Of a stretch of 64,000 bases of DNA, positions 35,911 to 46,700 are shown one piece after another. The DNA lies in assembly GCA_950097015.1 (NCBI GenBank), contig CATNEN010000038.1, positions 24,961,001 through 25,025,000 on the forward strand, given 5' to 3'. The notes under the pieces are model-generated. The model saw nothing but the letters and a program-made list of their open reading frames with translations. It did no database searches and was not told the DNA's origin. The stretch's first letter is position 1, and every line of letters begins with the position of its first letter. A program made the translations under genes and the position numbers. This DNA is from Macrostomum hystrix. Its lineage: Eukaryota > Platyhelminthes > Macrostomidae.

Positions 35911-36502
35911 AAAATTCAGCATTAGAATGAGGAATAAATCAATCTATATATATAAAAGTGAAAACTCTGTCTGTCTGTCTGTCTGTCTGTGTGCAACCTT
36001 TTGTCTTTATAGACGCCGAAACCGCTCAACCAAATCGCACCAAACTTTGCACATACCTAAAACCACCTACGCTGAGTGCAATAGGCTACTCAAATTCCCG
36101 AAAAATCATTTCCTTCCTGCTCAAAAGTGCAAAAAACTGCTCAAAATCGTCAAAAAAATCACTCAATTCGACATATCGTCGCCCCACTTTGTCAGATTTT
36201 CTCCAAATTTGATCCACTTACACTTTACATGTTTTCCAACAATGCTGTCAATTTTGAACATCTCTACTCAATCCAGAGCAAAGCTGCATCATCTCAAAGT
36301 GAGTCACTTTTTGTTTTCCGAGGACAGCCACCCCAACTCCCCTCCGCCACTCTGCGGGCCAAATTTTATTACAGCCACCCCCTCCCTTCCCCGGGCGCCG
36401 AAGCCCCAGACTGTACATTGTATTTCAAGCCGTGAATGTACACAGCCCAAACCCCTAGACTGTCTACTGGCCCCCAAGCAGCACTGAGACTGAGTGCGGT
36501 GA

Positions 36503-37204
36503 GTGCGGTGGCGTCCCAGTGCGCAGGGCTCTCCGGTCGATATTTCTCTCCAGCCAGCCTGGGATAGAAGAAAGAGAGAGGCTGGCGTTGACTGGCTGTC
36601 AGAGAGGGCAATTCTGTGTCCTAGAAATGATGCCGCCAACGAAATTAACTACCAACTGCTTCAGGAGTTGCCAGGTGCAGTTTTCACCTACAAGTCAATT
36701 GATACAACGTTGACTGATGACACCGCTGTGGAGTATCCTGTTGAGTTTCTGAACTCTCTAGATCCTCCTGGAACTCCATCGCACAACTTGCAGCTGAAAG
36801 TTGGGGCACCAATTATGCTCCTCCGCAACCTGAATGCGCCAAGGCTGTGTAACGGCACCAGACTGATAGTCAGGCGGCTCTTCCCACACGTGATTGAGGC
36901 CACGATAATGACTGGATCTGGCAGAGGAGAGTCTTTGTTCGTTCCCCGGATTCCAATTATCCCCACGGACCTGCCATTTCAGTTCAAGCGACTGCAGTTC
37001 CCTGTGAGAGTGTGCTTTGCGATGACTATTAACAAGGCTCAGGGACAGTCGCTGAAGGTGGCTGGCATCAACCTGGAGACTCCTTGCTTCTCGCATGGGC
37101 AGCTTTATGTCGCCTGCTCCCGTGTTGGAACTCCAGCTGGCCTATTCATTTTCGCACCAAGGGGAAGAACGAAGAATGTGGTGTATCCCCAGGCCTTGAG
37201 GTGA
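36503..37204 (+). pseudogene. PIF1-type helicase C-terminal fragment of a Helitron RepHel protein
   Basis: The reading frame is recognisable from about 36590. ERAILCPRNDAANEINYQLL, LKVGAPIMLLRNLNAPRLCN, INKAQGQSLKVAGINL and LYVACSRVGTPAGLFIF are the final motifs of PIF1-family DNA helicases carried by Helitrons. The Walker A and B motifs, the rolling-circle nuclease (Rep) domain and a proper start are all absent, so this is a remnant within an internally deleted element. Confidence 0.9.
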
Positions 37205-37356
37205 CTCGCAAGCAATTAATAGAAAAGTAGTCACGAATTGACCTTGACCTGTCTAACTCTGAACTCTGAAACAGTTTAATTTTGTTTCTTTGACATTGTT
37301 ATTGTTATGCCATGGCTATTTTCTTTATGTATACGCGTGTACATGCATACTGTATA

Positions 37357-37730
37357 CAGAGGCAGATTTAGGGGGGGGGGCGGGGGGGCAGTCGCCCCCC
37401 TAAATTTTAATCATGGGAATAAGATGCCCCCACCAGAAATTTTCGGTCGCTGGCGCCCCTTTTCGGTCGCTGGCGCCCCTTTTTCAGCCGCTGGCTCCCG
37501 TTTTTCAGCCGCTGGCGCCCTTTCTTGGCTCCTGGCGCCCTTTTTCGGCCGCTGGCGCCCCTTTTTCAGCCGCTGGCTCCCCTTTTTCAGCCGCTGGCTC
37601 CCGTTTTTCAGCCGCTGGCGCCCTTTCTTGGCTCCTGGCGCCCTTTTTCGGCCGCTGGCACCCCCTCTGTGATTCTCATGGCGCTCCCCTGACAGACCGC
37701 CCCAAAACAAAATTCCTGGATCTGCCACTG
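37357..37730. mobile_element. hAT-type MITE nested in the Helitron, 374 bp
   Basis: The termini CAGAGGCAGATTTAGG and (inverted) CAGTGGCAGATCCAGG are flanked by the exact 8-bp duplication ACTGTATA at 37349-37356 and 37731-37738. The interior has imperfect repeats of about 18-21 bp around TTTTTCAGCCGCTGGC. No transposase is present. Confidence 0.92.
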
Positions 37731-37967
37731 ACTGTATAGAGGAGTGGCTAAGAGACATGTTTCTAAAGAAGTAATCAAGAGGGGGCTGTTTGGACAAACT
37801 TTTCACTTATTTTTTACTTAAAACGCCCTTAAACAAACTCTTCACTTTTCATTAATGCAGTAAATAAATAAATGGTGACCTTCACTATAAAGTTATTACA
37901 GAGACGTGAATTGCTTACTGCTTTGCTTTAAATTTCTGCCCCAAAAACAACGGGCAAAAAAAGCTAG

Positions 37968-38344
37968 TGACAATTATATTTGATAAGTTTTATGCTCTTT
38001 AGCGCTAGAAATTCGAAAAGTACAATGAACGGAAACTATTTTGCATGTTGTTTACATTGTTGTACGCTCATTAAGAATTATTTTTTTTGCGTTAGTAGGA
38101 TTAGTAGAAGTGCAATTAATTTTTTTCTAATTTTCTAATAGTTTTTCTAATAGTCGGGTGGTCTGTGCTATTTTTGAAGGAGTTGGTTAAAAAATGTAAT
38201 TATGAATTATGAAATTTATATAAGCTAAGAAGCATTTCTAGACACAGAAACTGGCAAATAATTAAGCTAAGCAAATTAATTAAAGCAAAAGTTAAAATTT
38301 CACCTCTCGAAAGTAATAAACTAACGCTCAGTAAATAAGCTTCT
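37968..38344. other. AT-rich spacer, 3' side of SNAP copy S1
   Basis: No gene. Matches the region 49412-49836 of the right copy, so it belongs to the duplicated block. Confidence 0.6.
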
Positions 38345-39439
38345 TTAAGATAATAATAGATCAAAAGGTTTACGAAAATACACTTCCTGCACAACGGATG
38401 TGCGCAGCTGATGCAGCCGCCTCCGAGCGAAGTCGTCAAGGTTGTTGAACTTCTCGAATTCCGAGACGGCTGCGTCAAAGGAGCCCACGTCGCCAGCGCG
38501 AGCCGCGGATGTCAGCCGAGTCACCAGCGAGAGCTCATTGCTTTCCGCAAACGAGCTGCTCATGCTAGCCAGCTGCTGAGCCTTCTCACCTGCGAGCTCA
38601 GCTGAGCCTGAGCACAGTAGACACAGACACGACTTGAACAGGTGATCCTTGGCTCCGAATCCCAACAGACTGTGACTCTGCGATGACACTCCCAGCTGCT
38701 CAAACTGCTCAGCTGCATCGGCCAGCCTCCCGCAGTCCGCCATCAGCTCCGCAGCCTTGGTGCGACAGCCGCCAGCGTTGGCCGGACTGTTCTCGCCGTC
38801 CCAGAAGTCCGCCGCTCTCAGGTACAGCCTGATCGCTGCCAACAGCTCCGCCTTATCGCCGCCGCAAAAGGATTTCAGCAGGTCTCCGGCCTCCTCCAGG
38901 TGTCTGGCCGCGATGCTGAACTGGCCCTGCTCTGCGTAGATCTGGGCTGCTCGCTGCATGAGCTCGGCAGCTTTCTTTGTGAACTCGACCTCCTTCAGCT
39001 TGCGGTAGCAGTTAGCCGCCTCCGAGAAGCTGTTGGCCGCGTCCATCTCGCCTCGACTCTGGCGTGAGAACTGCTCAGCCGCTGACTCGAACTCGCGACC
39101 AGCTTCGTGCCACTGCTGGAGAAGCTTGAATTTGTTTCCCCGATTAATCCTAGTAGTGGCGGAACTAAATTTAGATAAATTCTCGTAAATGTAATACGCT
39201 GTAATTAAGGCAAAAACGGCTCCTGCAATAATTATTTTGCGATGACAATTCTTCCTGTCGTTTGCAATGCATTGGACGCGTGAATCACACATGGCCAGTC
39301 TAAGACTGTCTCGAATTGGACGATTGACGCTGGTATGCAGGCTTGACTCTAATCGAACCTTGCTGATCAACTGGCCCATCGTTAATTTGCTCAACCTGGA
39401 AGTGGAACAAATAAGAAGAGGTGGAGTTAAGAGTGCCAT
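38345..39439 (-). CDS. S1: membrane-anchored alpha-SNAP-like protein
   Basis: Intronless frame of 364 codons. SNAP proteins bridge SNARE complexes to the ATPase NSF during SNARE disassembly. From residue about 101 (GNKFKLLQQWHEAGREFESA) the protein follows the alpha-SNAP helical solenoid, including GQFSIAARHLEEAGDLL, YLRAADFWDGENS and GAKDHLFKSCLCLLCSGS. Instead of the usual N-terminal helix and membrane-contact loop there is a hydrophobic segment at about 69-88 (IIIAGAVFALITAYYIYENL). The first ATG probably lies in a splice tract: TTGTTCCACTTCCAG precedes a second ATG at 39379, giving MGQLISKVRL, a good N-myristoylation motif. The C-terminus (VVQEVYFRKPFDLLLS) lacks the terminal Leu-Arg of alpha-SNAP. 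Confidence 0.85.
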   Translation of the reverse strand: MALLTPPLLICSTSRLSKLTMGQLISKVRLESSLHTSVNRPIRDSLRLAMCDSRVQCIANDRKNCHRKIIIAGAVFALITAYYIYENLSKFSSATTRINRGNKFKLLQQWHEAGREFESAAEQFSRQSRGEMDAANSFSEAANCYRKLKEVEFTKKAAELMQRAAQIYAEQGQFSIAARHLEEAGDLLKSFCGGDKAELLAAIRLYLRAADFWDGENSPANAGGCRTKAAELMADCGRLADAAEQFEQLGVSSQSHSLLGFGAKDHLFKSCLCLLCSGSAELAGEKAQQLASMSSSFAESNELSLVTRLTSAARAGDVGSFDAAVSEFEKFNNLDDFARRRLHQLRTSVVQEVYFRKPFDLLLS

Positions 39440-39477
39440 AGTTATCTACTAATCATCTTGTAATAACTTGCTACGAG

Positions 39478-39775
39478 GGTCAGTGAAATATGGTCTCACG
39501 CGTTTGCCTATAGCTCCAAGGTCCCTGAGCTCGATTCCGCGGCGAGGCCACATTAGTTCGGGGCGCAGTCGCGAAGAGAAGGCTTGGGGGCTTGTCGTGC
39601 AATTTACACCCTTAAAGACAATCTCCAAGGCACAGCGAGCGCGTGCACACTGCCTGACGATGAGAAAGTCAGGGGCTGATGTACACACATGTGTGAGCGT
39701 GTGCCTGCGTTCAGTGTGTGTGGGTGTGTGGTCAATTGTCACCAAATGATGGCCGGTACCACAGTCCTACTGTAA
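39478..39775 (+). repeat. SINE family A, diverged copy upstream of S1
   Basis: GGTCTCACGCGTTTGCCTA, GAGCTCGATTCCGCGGCGAG and the body are present; the 3' third is shortened and no ATT tail is kept. Almost identical copies lie upstream of S2 (42315-42612) and S4 (50879-51168), so it travelled with the gene duplications. Confidence 0.88.
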
Positions 39776-40554
39776 ATAGTATCAATGCTCACATATACAT
39801 AGTTGTTACTGTGATCAGCACCACTCAACGCTGTTGTTGTCTACAGTCAGTCGAATATAAGAAGTTCTCAATAAATAGCTGACCCAGATAATCTGGTAAG
39901 TCTAATTTCTGAGCAGCACCAATCCGCTATAAAAATGGGTCGAATAGAGATTTATATGAACCTGACTAAAGCTGGAGTACTTATATAATGAGCGAAAATG
40001 TTTAACTCATTAATATTTTTAGAGGCCCAAAATGTAAACTATTAAAACAGTTTAAAAAGGGACAAAAAAGCAACAAAAAGTAGTGCAAAACATAATGCTT
40101 ATATTTCTTGCATAATTAAATTTTTATTACGAATATTATTGAGCCTTCTCTACAAAGTACTTTCCTCCTGCATTGGCTAAGAAACGGATGTTTTAATTCA
40201 GATATAAGAGATCATCCATAAAATATGTGCCTCAATTAGCCGCTCCAATAGAATGTCGCAGAAAGGTACAAAATTATGCCTAGAAATACAGAGGGCATGT
40301 TTATTGGTCCGAAGCTGTCTAACGGAAACGGGTCATTCATTTTGCCGAAATATTCGGTTAGGTAGTTGCATAACTTACACATGTTCGCGTCGTTGGGTGA
40401 AAAAACAAACTTAAAGCGTCGATAAAGCGCTGTCGTACATTTTTACAGAAATTAAATTTTGAAAATCTTGGGTTTAAATGAAGTGCAGGCAACAAAATGT
40501 TTCTTGTAAAGTAAAATTATTTAGCTTACTAAGATGGCTTGGAGCTGACCGTAG
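39776..40554. other. Duplicated spacer between S1 and S2
   Basis: About 780 bp, almost identical to 42613-43391 and 51169-51948. AT-rich with no coding sequence. It marks the 2.84-kb repeat unit that generated S2. Confidence 0.8.
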
Positions 40555-42276
40555 CTATGTCAGCTGAATGAGTTGCTTGGAAACTATTAATTGCAGCTGA
40601 TGCAGCCGCCTCTGAGCGAAGTCGTCAAGGTTGTTGAACTTCTCGAAGTCGGCCACGGCTGCGTCAAAGGAGCCCACGTCGCCAGCGCGAGCCGCGGATA
40701 TCAGCCGAGTCACCAGCAAGAGCTCATCGCTGTCCGCAAACGAGCTGCTCATGCTAGCCAGCTGCTGAGCCTTCTCACCTGCGAGCTCAGCTGAGCCTGA
40801 GCACAGTAGGCACAGACACGACTTGAACAGGTGATCCTTGGCTCCGAATTCCAACAGACTGTGACTCTGCGATGACACTCCCAGCTGCTCAAACTGCTCA
40901 GCTGCATCGGCCATCCTCCCGCAGTCCGCCATCAGCTCCGCAGCCTTGGTGCGACAGCTGCCAGCGCTGGCCGGACTGTTCTCGCCATCCCAGAAGTCCG
41001 CCGCTCTCAGGTACAGCCCGATCGCTGCCGACAGCTCTGCCTGATCGCCGCCGCAAAAGGATTTCAGCAGGTCTCCGGCCTCCTCCAGGTGTCTGGCCGC
41101 GATGCTGAACTGGCCCTGCTCTGCGTAGATCTGGGCTGCTCGCTGCATGAGCTCGGCAGCCTTCTTTGTGAACTCGACCTCCTTCAGCTTGCGGTAGCAG
41201 TTGGCCGCCTCCGAGAAGCTGTTGGCCGCGTCCATCTCGCCTCGACTCTGGCGTGAGAACTGCTCAGCTGCATCGGCCATCCTCCCGCAGTCCGCCATCA
41301 GCTCCGCAGCCTTGGTGCAACAGCTGCCAGCGCTGGCCGGACTGTTCTCGCCATCCCAGAAGTCCGCCGCTCTCAGGTACAGCCCGATCGCTGCCGACAG
41401 CTCTGCCTGATCGCCGCCGCAAAAGGATTTCAGCAGGTCTCCGGCCTCCTCCAGGTGTCTGGCCGCGATGCTGAACTGGCCCTGCTCTGCGTAGATCTGG
41501 GCTGCTCGCTGCATGAGCTCCGCAGCCTTGGTGCGACAGCCGCCAGCACTGGCCGGACTGTTCTCGCCGTCCCAGAAGTCCGCCGCTCTCAGGTACAGCC
41601 CGATCGCTGCCGACAGCTCCGCCAGATCGCCGCCGCGAACGGATCTCAGCAGGTCTCCGGCCTCCTCCAGGTGTCTGGCCGCAATGCTGAACTGGCCCTG
41701 CTCTGCGTAGATCTGGGCTGCTCGCTGCATGAGCTCGGCGGCCTTCTTTGTGAACTCGACCTCCTTCAGCTTGCGGTAGCAGTTGGCCGCCTCCGAGAAG
41801 CTGTTGGCCGCGTCCATCTCGCCTCGACTCTGGCGTGAGAACTGCTCAGCCGCTGACTTGAACTTACGACATGCTTCGAGCCACTGCTGCCATTTTCGTT
41901 GCCAATTGTTGCCAATTTCGTTGCCAGCCGTTGCAATGCAGTTGTCGGGTGAATCACACATGGCCAATTTGTTTCCCCGATTAATCCTAGTGGTGGCGGA
42001 ACTAAATTTAGATAAATTCTCGTAAATGTAATACTCTGTAATTAAGGCAAAAACGGCTCCTGCAATAATTATTTTGCGATGACAATTCTTCCTGTCGTTT
42101 GCAATGCATTGGACGCGTGAATCACACATGGCCAGTCTAAGACTGTCTCGAATTGGACGATTGACGCTGGTATGCAGGCTTGACTCTAATCGAACCTTGC
42201 TGATCAACTGGCCCATCGTTAATGTGCTCAACCTGGAAGTGGAACAAATAAGAAGAGGTGGAGTTAAGAGTGCCAT
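40555..42276 (-). CDS. S2: enlarged hybrid alpha-SNAP-like protein, 573 codons
   Basis: The N-terminus and anchor (AGAVFALITEYYIYENLSKF) match S1, while the C-terminus (LQLIVSKQLIQLT) matches S3 and S5, so S2 looks like an unequal-crossover hybrid. The solenoid is enlarged in frame. The block AAELMQRAAQIYAEQGQFSI occurs three times (plus coordinates about 41700-41745, 41485-41525 and 41118-41160), each followed by YLRAADFWDGENSPASAG. Joins fall at the self-similar words KAAELM and AAEQF. A second partial copy of the region before the solenoid (LAMCDSPDNCIATAGNE, about residue 107) is also present. A likely start is the ATG at 42216 (MGQLISK) after a CTTCCAG acceptor. The terminal Leu-Arg is absent. 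No frame break is seen, so it could be expressed. Confidence 0.8.
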   Translation of the reverse strand: MALLTPPLLICSTSRLSTLTMGQLISKVRLESSLHTSVNRPIRDSLRLAMCDSRVQCIANDRKNCHRKIIIAGAVFALITEYYIYENLSKFSSATTRINRGNKLAMCDSPDNCIATAGNEIGNNWQRKWQQWLEACRKFKSAAEQFSRQSRGEMDAANSFSEAANCYRKLKEVEFTKKAAELMQRAAQIYAEQGQFSIAARHLEEAGDLLRSVRGGDLAELSAAIGLYLRAADFWDGENSPASAGGCRTKAAELMQRAAQIYAEQGQFSIAARHLEEAGDLLKSFCGGDQAELSAAIGLYLRAADFWDGENSPASAGSCCTKAAELMADCGRMADAAEQFSRQSRGEMDAANSFSEAANCYRKLKEVEFTKKAAELMQRAAQIYAEQGQFSIAARHLEEAGDLLKSFCGGDQAELSAAIGLYLRAADFWDGENSPASAGSCRTKAAELMADCGRMADAAEQFEQLGVSSQSHSLLEFGAKDHLFKSCLCLLCSGSAELAGEKAQQLASMSSSFADSDELLLVTRLISAARAGDVGSFDAAVADFEKFNNLDDFAQRRLHQLQLIVSKQLIQLT

Positions 42277-42314
42277 AGTTATCTACTAATCATCTTGTAA
42301 TAACTTGCTACGAG

Positions 42315-42612
42315 GGTCAGTGAAATATGGTCTCACGCGTTTGCCTATAGCTCCAAGGTCCCTGAGCTCGATTCCGCGGCGAGGCCACATTAGTTCGGGG
42401 CGCAGTCGCGAAGAGAAGGCTTGGGGGCTTGTCGTGCAATTTACACCCTTAAAGACAATCTCCAAGGCACAGCGAGCGCGTGCACACTGCCTGACGATGA
42501 GAAAGTCAGGGGCTGATGTACACACATGTGTGAGCGTGTGCCTGCGTTCAGTGTGTGTGGGTGTGTGGTCAATTGTCACCAAATGATGGCCGGTACCACA
42601 GTCCTACTGTAA
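42315..42612 (+). repeat. SINE family A copy upstream of S2
   Basis: Near identical to 39478-39775, part of the duplicated unit. Confidence 0.88.
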
Positions 42613-43391
42613 ATAGTATCAATGCTCACATATAAATAGTTGTTACTGTGATCAGCACCACTCAACGCTATTGTTGTCTACAGTCAGTCGAATATAAGAA
42701 GTTCTCAATAAATAGCTGACCTAGATAATCTGGTAAGTCTAATTTCTGAGCAGCACCAATCCGCTATAAAAATGGGTCGAATAGAGATTTATATGAACCT
42801 GACTAAAGCTGGAGTACTTATATAATGAGCGAAAATGTTTAACTCATTAATATTTTTAGAGGCCCAAAATGTAAACTATTAAAACAGTTTAAAAAGGGAC
42901 AAAAAAGCAACAAAAAGTAGTGCAAAACATAATGCTTATATTTCTTGCATAATTAAATTTTTATTACGAATATTATTGAGCCTTCTCTACAAAGTACTTT
43001 CCTCCTGCATTGGCTAAGAAACGGATGTTTTAATTCAGATATAAGAGATCATCCATAAAATATGTGCCTCAATTAGCCGCTCCAATAGAATGTCGCAGAA
43101 AGGTACAAAATTATGCCTAGAAATACAGAGGGCATATTTATTGGTCCGAAGCTGTCTAACGGAAACGGGTCATTCATTTTGCCGAAATATTCGGTTAGGT
43201 AGTTGCATAACTTACACATGTTCGCGTCGTTGGGTGAAAAAACAAACTTAAAGCGGCGATAAAGCGCTGTCCTACATTTTTACAGAAATTAAATTTTGAA
43301 AATCTTGGGTTTAAATGAAGTGCAGGCAACAAAATGTTTCTTGTAAAGTAAAATTATTTAGCTTACTAAGATGGCTTGGAGCTGACCGTAG
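42613..43391. other. Duplicated spacer between S2 and S3
   Basis: Near identical to 39776-40554; a few substitutions only. No gene. Confidence 0.8.
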
Positions 43392-43745
43392 CTATGTCAG
43401 CTGAATGAGTTGCTTGGAAACAATTAATTGCAGCTGATGCAGCCGCCTCTGAGCGAAGTCGTCAAGGTTGTTGAACTTCTCGAAGTCGGCCACGGCTGCT
43501 TCAAAAGAGCCCACGTCGCAAGCGCGAGCCGCGGACGTCAGCCGAGTCACCAGCGAGAGCTCATCGCTGTCCGCAAACGAGCTGCTCATGCTAGCCAGCT
43601 GCTGAGCCTTCTCACCTGCGAGCTCAGCTGAGCCTGAGCACAGTAGGCACAGACACGACTTGAACAGGTGATCCTTGGCTCCGATTCCCAACAGACTGTG
43701 ACTCTGCGATGACACTCCCAGCTGCTCAAACTGCTCAGCTGCATC
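43392..43745 (-). pseudogene. S3: alpha-SNAP-like 3' fragment cut at the duplication junction
   Basis: Only the last about 118 codons remain (from AAEQFEQLGVSSQSH to LIVSKQLIQLT). They match S5, including the distinctive AARACDVGSFEAAVADF. At 43745/43746 the sequence changes abruptly from SNAP to calpain exon 3, so the promoter, anchor and N-terminal solenoid are missing. Confidence 0.92.
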
Positions 43746-46700
43746 GACGAGCTGCGGACACGACTCCGGCTCAGCCCTTCTGGCAGGACGACAGTCTGTT
43801 CTGCAGACAGCGGCTGAGCAGCCAACTAATCAACTTTACAAGGCGTTTGTTAAGTTCGCTGGTGAGTACGATGAGTACGATGAGAGAACGAGAGGAAGGG
43901 GAGAGCGAGAGGAAGGGAGAGAGCGAGAGGAAGGCAGAGAGCGAGAGGAAGGAGAGAGCGAGAGGAAGGGAGAGAGCGAGAGGAAGGAGAGAGCGAGAGG
44001 AAGGGAGAGAGCGAGAGGAAGGGAGAGAGCGAGAGGAAGGGAAGAGCGAGAGGAAGGGAAGAGCGAGAGGAAGGAGAGAGCGAGAGGAAGGGAGAGACCG
44101 AGAGGAAGGGAAGACCGAGAGGAAGGAGAGAGCTAGAGGAAGGGAGATAGCGAGAGGAAGGAGAGAGCGAGATGAAGGGAGAGAGCGAGAGGAAGGGAGA
44201 GAGCGAGAGGAAGGAGAGAGCGAGAGGAAGGTAGAGAGCGAGAGGAAGGAGAGAGCGAGAGGAAGGAGAGAGCGAGAGGAAGGGGAGAGCGAGAGGAAGG
44301 GAGAGAGCGAGAGGAAGGCAGAGAGCGAGAGGAAGGAGAGAGCGAGAGGAAGGGAGAGAGCGAGAGGAAGGAGAGAGCGAGAGGAAGGGAGAGAGCGAGA
44401 GGAAGGGAAGAGCGAGAGGAAGGAGAGAGCGAGAGGAAGGGAGAGAGCGAGAGGAAGGGAGAGAGCGAGAGGAAGGGAAGAGCGAGAGGAAGGGAAGAGC
44501 GAGAGGAAGGAGAGAGCGAGAGGAAGGGAGAGAGCGAGAGGAAGGGAAGACCGAGAGGAAGGAGAGAGCTAGAGGAAGGGAGATAGCGAGAGGAAGGAGA
44601 GAGCGAGATGAAGGGAGAGAGCGAGAGGAAGGGAGAGAGCGAGAGGAAGGAGAGAGCGAGAGGAAGGTAGAGAGCGAGAGGAAGGAGAGAGCGAGAGGAA
44701 GGAGAGAGCGAGAGGAAGGGAGAGAGCGAGAGGAAGGAGAGAGCGAGAGGAAGGGAGAGAGCGAGAGAAAGGGAGAGAGCGAGAGGAAGGAGAGAGCGAG
44801 AGGAAGGTAGAGAGCGAGAGGAAGGAGAGAGCGAGAGGAAGGGAGAGAGCGAGAGGAAGGGAGAGAGCGAGAGAAAGGGAGAGAGCGAGAGGAAGGAGAG
44901 AGCGAGAGGAAGGTAGAGAGCGAGAGGAAGGAGAGAGCGAGAGAAAGGGAGAGAGCGAGAGGAAGGAGAGAGCTAGAGGAAGGAGAGAGCGAGAGGAAGG
45001 AGAGAGCGAGAGGAAGGGAGAGAGCGAGAGAAAGGGAGAGAGCGAGAGGAAGGAGAGAGCGAGAGGAAGGTAGAGAGCGAGAGGAAGGAGAGAGCGAGAG
45101 GAAGGGAGAGAGCGAGAGGAAGGCAGAGAGCGAGAGGAAGGAGAGAGCGAGAGGAAGGGAGAGAGCGAGAGGAAGGAGAGAGCGAGAGGAAGGGAGAGAG
45201 CGAGAGAAAGGGAGAGAGCGAGAGGAAGGAGAGAGCGAGAGGAAGGGAGAGAGCGAGAGGAAGGGAAGAGCGAGAGGAAGGGAAGAGCGAGAGGAAGGAG
45301 AGAGCGAGAGGAAGGGAGAGAGCGAGAGGAAAGGAAGACCGAGAGGAAGGAGAGAGCTAGAGGAAGGGAGATAGCGAGAGGAAGGAGAGAGCGAGATGAA
45401 GGGAGAGAGCGAGAGGAAGGAGAGAGCGAGAGGAAGGTAGAGAGCGAGAGGAAGGAGAGAGCGAGAGGAAGGAGAGAGCGAGAGGAAGGGAGAGAGCGAG
45501 AGGAAGGAGAGAGCGAGAGAAAGGTAGAGAGCGAGAGGAAGGAGAGAGCGAGAGGAAGGAGAGAGCGAGAGGAAGGTAGAGAGCGAGAGGAAGGAGAGAG
45601 CGAGAGGAAGGAGAGAGCGAGAGGAAGGGAGAGAGCGAGAGGAAGGAGAGAGCGAAATGAAGGGAGAGAGCGAGAGGAAGGCAGAGAGCGAGAGGAAGGA
45701 GAGAGCGAGAGGAAGGGAGAGAGCGAGAGGAAGGAGAGAGCGAGAGGAAGGTAGAGAGCGAGAGGAAGGAGAGAGCGAGAGGAAGGGAGAGAGCGAGAGG
45801 AAGGCAGAGAGCGAGAGGAGAAGAGAGAGCGAGAGGAAGGGAGAGAGCGAGAGGAAGGAGAGAGCGAGAGGAAGGGAGAGAGCGAGAGAAAGGGAGAGAG
45901 CGAGAGGAAGGAGAGAGCGAGAGGAAGGTAGAGAGCGAGAGGAAGGAGAGAGCGAGAGGAAGGAGAGAGCGAGAGGAAGGGAGAGAGCGAGAGGAAGGAG
46001 AGAGCGAGAGGAAGGGAGAGAGCGAGAGAAAGGGAGAGAGCGAGAGGAAGGAGAGAGCGAGAGGAAGGTAGAGAGCGAGAGGAAGGAGAGAGCGAGAGGA
46101 AGGGAGAGAGCGAGAGGAAGGCAGAGAGCGAGAGGAAGGTAGAGAGCGAGAGGAAGGAGAGAGCGAGAGGAAGGGAGAGAGCGAGAGGAAGGAGAGAGCG
46201 AGAGGAAGGAGAGAGCGAGAGGAAGGTAGAGAGCGAGAGGAAGGAGAGAGCGAGAGGAAGGCAGAGAGCGAGAGGAAGGAGAGAGCGAGAGGAAGGGAGA
46301 GAGCGAGAGGAAGGAGAGAGCGAGAGGAAGGGAGAGAGCGAGAGGAAGGAGAGAGCGAAATGAAGGGAGAGAGCGAGAGGAAGGCAGAGAGCGAGAGGAA
46401 GGAGAGAGCGAGAGGAAGGGAGAGAGCGAGAGGAAGGAGAGAGCGAGAGGAAGGGAGAGAGCGAGAGAAAGGGAGAGAGCGAGAGGAAGGAGAGAGCGAG
46501 AGGAAGGTAGAGAGCGAGAGGAAGGAGAGAGCGAGAGGAAGGAGGGAGCGAGAGGAAGGGAGAGAGCGAGAGGAAGGAGAGAGCGAGAGGAAGGGAGAGA
46601 GCGAGAGAAAGGGAGAGAGCGAGAGGAAGGAGAGAGCGAGAGGAAGGTAGAGAGCGAGAGGAAGGAGAGAGCGAGAGGAAGGGAGAGAGCGAGAGGAACG

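Larger units (their letters stand above)
35943..37967 (+). mobile_element. Helitron, 2025 bp, with empty site in the duplicate locus
   Basis: It starts TCTATATATATAAAAGTG followed by (CTGT)n and ends CTAG at 37964-37967. It is inserted between A and T (CAA / TGACAATT). A small hairpin (TGCCC, 10-nt loop, GGGCA; 37937-37956) precedes CTAG. The duplicated locus keeps the unbroken sequence ATCAATGACAATTATATT at about 49411, proving the boundaries. TC...CTRR ends, AT target and no target duplication are Helitron hallmarks. It carries a PIF1-like helicase C-terminus and a nested hAT MITE. Confidence 0.95.
34303..43745. repeat. Left copy of a tandem segmental duplication, about 9.4 kb
   Basis: This segment runs from inside calpain exon 3 through SNAP copies S1, S2 and part of S3. 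It repeats as 43746-52303. The left copy additionally holds the Helitron (35943-37967) and the extra SNAP copy S2. The calpain final-exon ORF is identical in protein and differs by only two synonymous changes that I could see, so the duplication is young. Confidence 0.88.

Noticed and set aside
35113-35922. Frames such as LALVLALV, GSRIGSRI and YESQYESQ
   Set aside because: Frames of a 12-bp repeat (divisible by three) stay open by chance in several frames on both strands; the same applies at 48146-49384.
36304-36639. Minus-strand frames in the Helitron 5' half
   Set aside because: No transposon or cellular domain recognised; the clear coding signal of the element is the plus-strand helicase fragment.
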